DNA from: Sedimentitalea sp042687825
GTDB taxonomy: Bacteria > Pseudomonadota > Alphaproteobacteria > Rhodobacterales > Rhodobacteraceae
NCBI RefSeq assembly: GCF_042687825.1
Contig: NZ_JBHUQE010000015.1
Span: forward strand, 1 to 64,000
Reading direction: 5' to 3'
DNA length: 64,000 bases
Shown: positions 54,130-60,416 of the stretch, in pieces
Layout: the number at the start of each line of letters is the position of its first letter
How positions within the stretch are numbered: position 1 is the stretch's first letter
Notes under the pieces: generated by a model
The model's input: only the letters and a program-made list of their open reading frames with translations
The model's database searches: none
Told to the model about the DNA's origin: nothing
Translations under genes and position numbers: made by a program

Positions 54130-55914
54130 CTAGTTTGAGGTCAGCGTTATACCAGCGAATTGTCCGGGTTCAACGTCCGGTCGCAGTCCCAGCAGCGGGG
54201 CGATGCGGCCAATCATCTCGGCGGCGACCGGAACCGCCGTCCAGCCGGCGGTGCGGCGCGGTTTCTTGCCCGAGTTTTCCGAGGGTTCGTCCAGCGTCAC
54301 CACCAGCACGTATTTCGGGTCATGTACCGGGAACATGCTGGCAAATGTGGCGATCACCTTGTCCTCGTAATAGCCGCCGCGTGGTTTCGGTTTGTCGGCA
54401 GTGCCGGTCTTGCCGGCCACCGCATAGCCCGGCACTTCGCCGAAACTGGCCGTGCCGTCAGTCACCACCTGCCGCAGCATGCGCCGCGCGGCCGCAGCCG
54501 CGGCCTTGGACATCACCTGCGGCCCGTTCTGCGCGCCGTCCTGTTTCAGGATCGTCGGTCTGACATAGGTGCCGCCATTTGCGATCGCCGCATATCCCGC
54601 CGCCAGATGCATCGGGCTGACGCTGAGACCGTGACCATACGAGATCGTCATGGCGCTGAGTTCAGACCAGTTCTTGGGCAACAGCGGCTGTCCGCCCTTG
54701 GCCTCGACGATCTCGAACGGCGTCGGTTGCAACATGCCCAGCGCTGCCATGAACTGGCGCTGGCGTGTCGCGCCAATCTGCTGGGCCAGACGTGCGGTGC
54801 CGATATTGCTGGATTTCACGATAATCTTGGTGACCGACAACTCTTTGCCGTAATTGTGAAAATCGCGAATTCGGAACTTGCCCCAGCGCAGCGGCCCGCG
54901 GATATCGACAACGGTTTCCGGGCTGACCAGGCCCAGTTCCATCGCCTGTGCCACGGCAAAAATCTTGAAGGTCGACCCCAGTTCATAGACGCCCTGCACA
55001 GCCCGGTTGAACAGCGGACTGACCGACGGGTCAAACCCGGTGGCCGGCGGGCGGGGCCGCTCGTTGGGATCGAAATCGGGCAGCGACACCAGCGAGATCA
55101 CCTCGCCGGTATGGACATCCATCAGGATCGAGGTCGCCCCCTTTGCATTCATCAGCTTCATGCCGCCATAAAGCACCCGCTCGGCGGCGGCCTGCACCGT
55201 CAGGTCCAGCGACAGACGCAAGGGAGCATCGCCATTGGCCGGGTCGCGCAGGTAATCGTCAAACTGCTTTTCCACCCCGGCCACACCGATTACTTCGGCC
55301 GCCGTCACGCCCTCTTTGCCAAAACTGGCCCCGCCCATCACATGCGCGGCCAGTCTGCCGTTGGGATAGAGCCGCATCTCGCGCGGGCCGAACAGAAGCC
55401 CCGGGTCGCCCAGATCGTGCACCGCCTGTTTCTGCTCGGGGCTGATCTTTTTCTTGATCCAGACAAATTTGCGCTTGCCGGTGAAATCCTTTCGCAACCG
55501 CGCCGCATCCAGATCGGGAAAAATTCGCACCAGACCGGCCACCGCTGCCTCGGCATCGACCAGATAGGGCGGCTGTGCATACAGCGAATGGGTCTCGAAA
55601 TTGGTCGCCAGGATATTGCCGTTGCGATCCACGATATCGGCGCGCTGGGTGGCGATGGCGGTGCCGCCGGCACTGGCCCTGGGCTCGACCGCCTCTGACG
55701 TTGCCAAAAGGCCCATGCGCCCTCCCACCACGGCGAAAGCGCAGAAAAAGAACAGGCCCAAGATCAGCAGACGTCCTTCGGCACGGGCGCGGGCGCCGGT
55801 CTGCATCTGCTCGTGGCGGCGGCGGATGTTCTCGCGCTCGATGGCATCGGGGTTCTCGCCCCGGTCACGGGCCGGCAGAATGCGGGCCAGCGGGCGCAGC
55901 GGGGTGCGGATCAC
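54130..55914 (-). CDS. ftsI: Septal transpeptidase FtsI (PBP3)
   Basis: FtsI (594 aa) cross-links septal peptidoglycan with FtsW. One N-terminal membrane helix (about residues 48-68) precedes a pedestal domain. The penicillin-binding motifs are GSTFKIFAV (SxxK), SSNIGTA (SxN) and AGKTGTADK (KTG). The start is GTG and overlaps the ftsL stop (GTGA), indicating coupled translation. Confidence 0.96.
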   Translation of the reverse strand: MIRTPLRPLARILPARDRGENPDAIERENIRRRHEQMQTGARARAEGRLLILGLFFFCAFAVVGGRMGLLATSEAVEPRASAGGTAIATQRADIVDRNGNILATNFETHSLYAQPPYLVDAEAAVAGLVRIFPDLDAARLRKDFTGKRKFVWIKKKISPEQKQAVHDLGDPGLLFGPREMRLYPNGRLAAHVMGGASFGKEGVTAAEVIGVAGVEKQFDDYLRDPANGDAPLRLSLDLTVQAAAERVLYGGMKLMNAKGATSILMDVHTGEVISLVSLPDFDPNERPRPPATGFDPSVSPLFNRAVQGVYELGSTFKIFAVAQAMELGLVSPETVVDIRGPLRWGKFRIRDFHNYGKELSVTKIIVKSSNIGTARLAQQIGATRQRQFMAALGMLQPTPFEIVEAKGGQPLLPKNWSELSAMTISYGHGLSVSPMHLAAGYAAIANGGTYVRPTILKQDGAQNGPQVMSKAAAAAARRMLRQVVTDGTASFGEVPGYAVAGKTGTADKPKPRGGYYEDKVIATFASMFPVHDPKYVLVVTLDEPSENSGKKPRRTAGWTAVPVAAEMIGRIAPLLGLRPDVEPGQFAGITLTSN

Positions 55915-56270
55915 AGCGGGTCCTCCCCGGCCACCTCGGCCATGGTGGACACTTCGACCGGGTTGACGATGGGCAGAAGGACCTGCACGGGATAGCTGAT
56001 CTCGTCCACGCGGCCATATTGATCCGGGCGCAGCGGCAACAGGCCGAGCCGGTTGAAATTGATCTCGGCCAGTTCCCGCAACCGGTCAGGCCGGTTCAGA
56101 TACGCCCATTCCGCCCGCAACACGCTGAGACGCACCTGCGCGGCGCCGATCTGGCGTTGCAGGTGCTGGGTTTCGGACAAAGCCCGCTGAGTCGCATAGT
56201 TTTCCCGATAGGCCCAAAAGGCCAGACCGAACACCGCCAGCGCGGCCAAAGCGTACGCTATACCCTTCAT
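55911..56270 (-). CDS. ftsL: Cell division protein FtsL
   Basis: This 119-residue bitopic protein has an N-terminal membrane helix (residues 4-21) and a coiled-coil-prone periplasmic part (SETQHLQRQIGAAQVRLSVLRAEWAYLNRP). FtsL joins FtsB and FtsQ and helps activate FtsWI. Sequence identity in this family is low, so the call leans on size, topology and position between rsmH and ftsI. Its ATG overlaps the rsmH stop. Confidence 0.88.
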   Translation of the reverse strand: MKGIAYALAALAVFGLAFWAYRENYATQRALSETQHLQRQIGAAQVRLSVLRAEWAYLNRPDRLRELAEINFNRLGLLPLRPDQYGRVDEISYPVQVLLPIVNPVEVSTMAEVAGEDPL

Positions 56271-57262
56271 GATCGTGCCTCCTTGATCTGCGGCATGCCG
56301 ATCGAGTTCGCGTCGATCGGTCCGGCCGGTGCATCGGTGCGCGTGGCGACCCGCAGCTTGGCCGAGCGCGCGCGCGGGTTTTCCGCCATTTCGCGCGCAT
56401 CCGGGCCGATGGCCTTGCGCGATTTCAGAGTGAATTGCGGCGCCTCCTGCGGGGTTTCCGGCACATAGCGGTTGGCCCGCCCGCCCTGTCCGGCGCGCGC
56501 CGTCAAAAAGCGTTTCGCCATACGGTCCTCGATCGAATGAAACGTCACGACCGCCAGTTGCCCACCGGGTTTCAACGCCCGTTCGGCCGCCATCAGCCCC
56601 TGAAACAACTCGTCATATTCCTGGTTCACCGCGATGCGCAGCGCCTGAAAACTGCGTGTCGCCGGATGCGATTGGCCCGGCTTGGGGCGCGGCAGGCAGG
56701 ATTCGACCAGACCGGCCAGTTGCAGCGTCGTCGTGATCGGCGCCTCGGCCCGGGCGCGCAGGATGGCGCGGGCGATGCGGCGGCTGGCGCGTTCTTCGCC
56801 ATAGTGAAACAGGATTTCGGCCAGGGTGCTTTCGCTGGCGCTGTTCACCAGATCGGCCGCCGAGGGTCCGGATTGCGACATCCGCATGTCCAGCGGCCCG
56901 TCCTTCATAAAGGAAAAACCGCGCTCGGCCTGGTCCAGCTGCATCGACGAGACGCCCAGATCCAGCACCACGCCATCCAGATCGCTGGCATATTCGTCCA
57001 TCCGCGAAAACACGCCCGGCTGCATCACCAGCCGGTCGCCATATTGGCCGGCCCATGCGGCCGCCATTTCAAAGGCCGCAGGGTCGCGGTCGACCGCGAT
57101 CACCCGGTCTGCCCCGGCCTCCAACAATGCGCGGGCATAGCCGCCAGCCCCGAAGGTGCCGTCCAGCCAGGTACCGGTGACCGGAGCGACCGCGGCCAGC
57201 AGCGGACGCAGCAGAACCGGAATATGGGGGTCGCTGTCATCGGGAGGGGCCGGAACAACCAT
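56267..57262 (-). CDS. rsmH: 16S rRNA m4C1402 methyltransferase
   Basis: RsmH/MraW (331 aa) methylates N4 of C1402 in the ribosomal decoding centre using SAM. The N-terminal HIPVLLRPLL, the SAM site LDGTFGAGGYARALLE and DLGVSSMQLDQAERGFSF are diagnostic. The start at 57262 lies 4 bases beyond the mraZ stop. The track-length frame to 57304 would overlap mraZ and is less likely. Confidence 0.96.
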   Translation of the reverse strand: MVVPAPPDDSDPHIPVLLRPLLAAVAPVTGTWLDGTFGAGGYARALLEAGADRVIAVDRDPAAFEMAAAWAGQYGDRLVMQPGVFSRMDEYASDLDGVVLDLGVSSMQLDQAERGFSFMKDGPLDMRMSQSGPSAADLVNSASESTLAEILFHYGEERASRRIARAILRARAEAPITTTLQLAGLVESCLPRPKPGQSHPATRSFQALRIAVNQEYDELFQGLMAAERALKPGGQLAVVTFHSIEDRMAKRFLTARAGQGGRANRYVPETPQEAPQFTLKSRKAIGPDAREMAENPRARSAKLRVATRTDAPAGPIDANSIGMPQIKEARS

Positions 57263-57266
57263 GGCG

Positions 57267-57785
57267 TCACTCGGCCCCGGAACCGTCCGGGGCGACCCCG
57301 TCAAGATAGATCAGCGGATCGAAATCGTCGGGCAACTCGTCCAGCCAGGCCTCGGTCTTGGCCAGTTCCTCGGTCTCATAAGTGGCCGGGTTCCAGATCT
57401 GAAACGTGTCCCCGGCGGCGATAAAGAAGGCCTCGCCCTGCAGCCCGATCTTGTTGCGCAGCTTGGCCGGCAAGACCAGTCGCCCGGTTTCATCCACATT
57501 GGTGGGAAAAGACTGACCATGGAACATGCGCTGCAGCATCTTGCGCTGCATGGAACCGCGCGGCAGCGCGTCGATCCGGGCATCGACATCATCGATCGCC
57601 TGCATCGTATAGCATTCCAGATAGGCGCGGCGGTGGTCGCCATAGACGATCACCAGTTCAGGCGTCTCGCCGGGTTTCCAGTTCGGGTCGCCGGCTTCCA
57701 GCACGCGGCGAAAAGAGGCCGGGATCGAAACCCTGCCTTTTGCATCCACCTTGTGGTGGCTTTCGCCTCTGAACCTGCGCCCCAA
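57267..57785 (-). CDS. mraZ: Division/cell wall cluster regulator MraZ
   Basis: MraZ is an AbrB-fold DNA-binding protein that represses the dcw promoter in several bacteria. Two AbrB-like halves are visible: FRGESHHKVDAKGRVSIPASFR and FPTNVDETGRLVLPAKLR. I place the start at the TTG at 57785 (LGRRFRGES...), with AGGGA eight bases upstream, because homologues begin within two or three residues of RRFRGE. This gives 172 residues. An in-frame GTG at 57878 lies inside an inverted repeat and would add 31 unconserved residues. It is the first gene of the cluster. Confidence 0.93.
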   Translation of the reverse strand: MGRRFRGESHHKVDAKGRVSIPASFRRVLEAGDPNWKPGETPELVIVYGDHRRAYLECYTMQAIDDVDARIDALPRGSMQRKMLQRMFHGQSFPTNVDETGRLVLPAKLRNKIGLQGEAFFIAAGDTFQIWNPATYETEELAKTEAWLDELPDDFDPLIYLDGVAPDGSGAE

Positions 57786-57856
57786 GCTCTTGTTCCCTTT
57801 TGCGCGCCCTCGCGTCGGTCCCCCTGATGCAAATTTCCGCCCGCTGAATGCGGAAA

Positions 57857-57892
57857 CGGCGGGTTGATCCGCTGCCACTGATCAACCCGCCG
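57857..57892 (-). repeat. 13-bp perfect inverted repeat in the mraZ leader
   Basis: CGGCGGGTTGATC (57857-57869) and its exact complement (57880-57892) flank a 10-base loop. It lies 72-107 bases upstream of the proposed TTG start. As RNA it would form a stable stem; as DNA it could be an operator. No T-run follows, so it is not a classical terminator. Confidence 0.75.
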
Positions 57893-58190
57893 CCCTCGTC
57901 CCGCTTTGCGGGGAAGTCCAGTCGCGCGCGCCACCTGGGGGGATGTCTGCTCGCTCACGCGCCGGATCTCTTGGTCTGATGAAGTCGAAGCCTGTATGAA
58001 ACCTGCTTATCGTTGGTTGGGGTCGTTTGGTGCCCCGCTTGTCTTCCTCATCGGATGCATAAGGGATGCCATGGGAATTCATGGGTTGCAACTGATTTTT
58101 TGCCGGAAAGACAACTATGCTTGGGTTTTGCGCACGGGAAACGTCTCGGAAACCATAGTCAATTTCAAGACAATTTCGCCCAGTTCGTGC

Positions 58191-58205
58191 TTAAAATTCT
58201 GTTAA
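58191..58205. promoter_or_regulatory. CtrA box TTAA-N7-TTAA upstream of mraZ
   Basis: TTAAAATTCTGTTAA matches the full CtrA consensus (TTAA-N7-TTAA) with no mismatch. CtrA is the alphaproteobacterial cell-cycle response regulator. The box lies about 405 bp before the mraZ start with no intervening gene, so dcw genes are its likely target. Confidence 0.6.
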
Positions 58206-58435
58206 ATACCAAATGTAGTGGGAGCGCTGGACCGGAAAATATGTCCCGTGAATTCCCAAAAAACTTTGGACCTATTGCGTTCGCGACACTTTGTTCCCGA
58301 TTTACCCCTGCGCATCGCGCTGAATCCCGAGGCAATTCCCCCGCAGCTGCGCCAGGAAATCGGGATTGATTCGTCAGAAAGCTATCGTTTTGCCCACCCG
58401 TCCCATGCTTTCCCATAGGGATCGGGCCGCGGGCC

Positions 58436-59506
58436 TCAGGCCATGCCGCCCTCGATCAACCGCTGCGCCATCTGCGCATAGATCCGCGCCGCGGGACCGT
58501 CGCCGGCGGCGACCGGCGTGCCCGCATCCCCGGCCAGCCGGGTGTCCAGATCGATCGGCAGCGCGCCCAGCAGCGGCACATCCAGCGCGCCGGCTTCGGC
58601 GGCGACGCCGCCATGGCCAAAGATATGCGCCTCGTGCCCGCATTCCGGACACACAAAGGTGGACATGTTCTCGATCAGGCCCAACACGGGCGTCTTCAGC
58701 GTCTTGAACATGTCGATGGCCTTGCGCGCATCAATCAGCGCCACGTCCTGCGGGGTACTGACCACGATGGCGCCCGTCAGTTCGGATTTCGTACACAGGG
58801 TCAGTTGCACATCGCCCGTGCCTGGCGGCAGATCGACGATCAGAACGTCCAGTGCGCCCCATTCCACCTGCCCCAGCATCTGCTGCAGCGCCCCCATCAG
58901 CATCGGGCCACGCCAGACCACCGCCTTGCCCTCCTCCAGCATGAAGCCGATCGACATCAACGTGACGCCATGCGCCTTGAGTGGAAGGATCGTCTTGCCG
59001 TCGGGCGAGGCCGGCCGGCCCGACGCCCCCATCATGCGCGGCTGGCTGGGACCGTATATATCGGCATCCAGCAGCCCGACCCGCCGCCCGGCACGGGTCA
59101 GCGCCACCGCCAGGTTCGAGGCGACGGTGGATTTTCCAACACCGCCCTTGCCCGAAGCGATTGCCAGGATGCGGTCGACGCCGCTGGGCCTGGTCGGTCC
59201 TTCCTGCGGCTTTGGGTGACCGCCGATCTTGAGGTTGGGTGCCGCCGGTTTTTGCGCCGGACCATGTGCGGTCAGCGCCACCGACACGCTTTCGACCCCG
59301 TCCAGCGCCGCCACGGCCGCCTCGGCGGCGCGGCGCAGGGGCTCCATCTGCTGGGCGATGGATGCGGACGGCGCCTCGATCACGAACCGCACGCTGCCGC
59401 CGTCGATGGCGACGGCCCGGATCATGTCGCGGCTGACCAGATCACCCCCGTCCGGCAGCGTCAGCCGGGATAGACACTGGTCGATTTCTTTTCGCGTGAC
59501 GGTCAT
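58436..59506 (-). CDS. mrp: Fe-S cluster carrier ATPase Mrp/ApbC
   Basis: This 356-residue Mrp/NBP35-type P-loop protein has an N-terminal MIP18-like domain (about residues 1-80). The ATPase follows with SGKGGVGKST (deviant Walker A) and LLDADIYGPSQPRMMG. The Fe-S-binding motif CPECGHE (CxxC) lies in the C-terminal half. It binds and passes [4Fe-4S] clusters to apoproteins. The start at 59506 has AGGAG eight bases upstream; the frame to 59596 adds an unconserved stretch. Confidence 0.95.
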   Translation of the reverse strand: MTVTRKEIDQCLSRLTLPDGGDLVSRDMIRAVAIDGGSVRFVIEAPSASIAQQMEPLRRAAEAAVAALDGVESVSVALTAHGPAQKPAAPNLKIGGHPKPQEGPTRPSGVDRILAIASGKGGVGKSTVASNLAVALTRAGRRVGLLDADIYGPSQPRMMGASGRPASPDGKTILPLKAHGVTLMSIGFMLEEGKAVVWRGPMLMGALQQMLGQVEWGALDVLIVDLPPGTGDVQLTLCTKSELTGAIVVSTPQDVALIDARKAIDMFKTLKTPVLGLIENMSTFVCPECGHEAHIFGHGGVAAEAGALDVPLLGALPIDLDTRLAGDAGTPVAAGDGPAARIYAQMAQRLIEGGMA

Positions 59507-59629
59507 GCTGCTCACTCCTGCTATGCGAAACCCTGCCCCATTTCCTATGCGCAGATTGCCGGGATTGCGACCGTTGCGCTTAAGTTTTTCGGCCAAGCCG
59601 CGGATTGCACAGGATTCGACCCATGCAAT

Positions 59630-59644
59630 TGCTGCATAGCAGCA
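59630..59644. promoter_or_regulatory. Dyad TGCTGC-ATA-GCAGCA
   Basis: This is a perfect 6-bp dyad about 100 bp upstream of the DUF1127 gene and 125 bp upstream of mrp, between divergent genes. Its CTGC-N3-GCAG core resembles the site reported for PhaR, the polyhydroxybutyrate regulator of Paracoccus/Rhodobacter. Neither flanking gene is a PHB gene, so the match may be coincidental. Confidence 0.25.
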
Positions 59645-59659
59645 TTGAACATCTGTCCA

Positions 59660-59686
59660 TTGTGCAGGTGCAGCATTTCACTATCT
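59660..59686 (+). promoter_or_regulatory. Candidate promoter of the DUF1127-sRNA locus
   Basis: TTGTGC, 15 bases, then CTATCT lies about 55-80 bases before the DUF1127 start. The related R. sphaeroides locus is read by heat-shock type sigma factors (RpoHI/RpoHII). The elements here loosely fit such promoters, but they were chosen by eye. Confidence 0.28.
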
Positions 59687-59740
59687 ATGAGCCAACACGA
59701 AACGCTGAAAAGCACCTGGAACAGATGAAGGAAGACGACA

Positions 59741-59950
59741 ATGGCACATCTCGCGTTGACCGCATCGCATGCCCCCTTGTCCCCATTCGGATGGCTGCAC
59801 ACGGCCATTGGCCGGCTGAACCGGTTCCGCAAGTTCCGCCAAACCATCAAGGAATTGTCGCGGCTGGAAGACAGTCAACTGGAAGATCTAGGACTAACGC
59901 GGGCGATGATCCGGCGCGTGGCCTATCAGGCTGCCCATGGCAGCCGCTGA
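59741..59950 (+). CDS. DUF1127 small protein, CcaF1-like
   Basis: This 69-residue basic protein has the DUF1127 domain in its C-terminal half (FRKFRQTIKELSRLEDSQLEDLGLTR). In R. sphaeroides the DUF1127 protein CcaF1 binds RNA, helps mature the CcsR small RNAs encoded directly downstream in the same transcript, and influences RNA turnover. The same arrangement is seen here, with four CCTCCTCCC hairpins in the next 260 bp, so the same role is inferred. AAGGAAG precedes the ATG. Confidence 0.88.
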   Translation: MAHLALTASHAPLSPFGWLHTAIGRLNRFRKFRQTIKELSRLEDSQLEDLGLTRAMIRRVAYQAAHGSR

Positions 59951-59978
59951 CACATAGAACAAGGCAGGTTTCCCGAGT

Positions 59979-60013
59979 TCAGGCCCTCCGTTCCTCCTCC
60001 CTGGTTGGCCTGA
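59979..60013 (+). ncRNA. CcsR-like (cuckoo) sRNA, copy 1
   Basis: TCAGGCC pairs with GGCCTGA, holding CCTCCTCCC (59993-60001) in the loop. It begins 28 bp after the DUF1127 stop. A C-rich, anti-Shine-Dalgarno-like loop on a stem is the hallmark of the family. Confidence 0.75.
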
Positions 60014-60016
60014 CCA

Positions 60017-60053
60017 GGCGGCGGCATCTTTCCTCCTCCCTGATGTCGTCGCC
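60017..60053 (+). ncRNA. CcsR-like (cuckoo) sRNA, copy 2
   Basis: A 12-bp stem (60017-60028 with 60042-60053, two G-U pairs) presents CCTCCTCCC at 60032-60040 in the loop. Two further hairpins follow (60063-60112) and may form its 3' part. Confidence 0.78.
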
Positions 60054-60062
60054 GTCAAATTC

Positions 60063-60112
60063 CCGGTCGTGAAAAAGCGACCGGACAAAAAACACCGGCT
60101 CAGGCGCCGGTG
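60063..60112 (+). other. Two tandem GC-rich hairpins between sRNA copies 2 and 3
   Basis: CCGGTCG (60063-60069) pairs with CGACCGG (60078-60084) around an A-rich loop. CACCGGC (60093-60099) pairs with GCCGGTG (60106-60112). They lack the C-rich motif and could be the 3' stem of copy 2 or processing signals. Confidence 0.6.
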
Positions 60113-60119
60113 ACTAGAG

Positions 60120-60155
60120 ACACCGGGCGTTTTCCTCCTCCCTGCGTATCGGTGT
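60120..60155 (+). ncRNA. CcsR-like (cuckoo) sRNA, copy 3
   Basis: ACACCG (60120-60125) pairs with CGGTGT (60150-60155), with a short inner CG/CG pair. The loop holds CCTCCTCCC at 60134-60142. Confidence 0.74.
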
Positions 60156-60161
60156 TGCAAG

Positions 60162-60205
60162 AGAACGGCGGCGTTCTACTCCTCCCTGACGTCGCCGTTC
60201 TTTTT
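60162..60205 (+). ncRNA. CcsR-like (cuckoo) sRNA, copy 4, with terminal T-run
   Basis: A 13-bp stem (60162-60174 with 60189-60201, one G-U pair) encloses ACTCCTCCC (60178-60186), one base off the motif of the other copies. TTTTT follows at once (60201-60205), so this hairpin also looks like the Rho-independent terminator of the DUF1127-sRNA transcript. Confidence 0.78.
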
Positions 60206-60416
60206 AGCTGGTTCGCCGGGCGCTCGGCAGTGGAGGACTTCGCGGCCAGCGCCCGGCAGTTGCCCGGCCGGCCGATTTTCCCCTTACATCGCCAAAAACA
60301 CGCAGCGCATCGCGCCAGAACAGCCCTCGACAGAGCGTTCCGGTTGTCGCCCTGATCAGGCAATCCGGTACAGTCCGTCCGGTACCCCCAACCCTCACGT
60401 CCCCGCACGGAAGGTT

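Larger units (their letters stand above)
57786..58435. other. 650-bp leader/promoter region of the dcw cluster
   Basis: The neighbour at the other end, mrp, also points leftward and ends at 58436, so this whole region lies upstream of mraZ. It is richer in A+T than its surroundings between about 58080 and 58290 and holds a perfect CtrA box (58191-58205) and a 13-bp inverted repeat (57857-57892). Small plus-strand frames (for example 57906-58205) look non-coding. A definite -35/-10 pair was not identified. Confidence 0.7.

Noticed and set aside
57906..58205. 99-codon plus-strand ORF in the mraZ leader
   Set aside because: No ribosome binding site, no recognisable motif, and it overlaps the CtrA box and the AT-rich promoter-like DNA.
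59978..60205. Four spaced CCTCCTCCC motifs considered as a CRISPR-like or tandem repeat array
   Set aside because: Repeated units are only nine bases, spacing is irregular, and each motif lies in a different stem-loop. This fits the sRNA family better.
60110..60355. 81-codon ORF across the small-RNA hairpins
   Set aside because: It overlaps sRNA copies 3 and 4 and the terminator and has no ribosome site.
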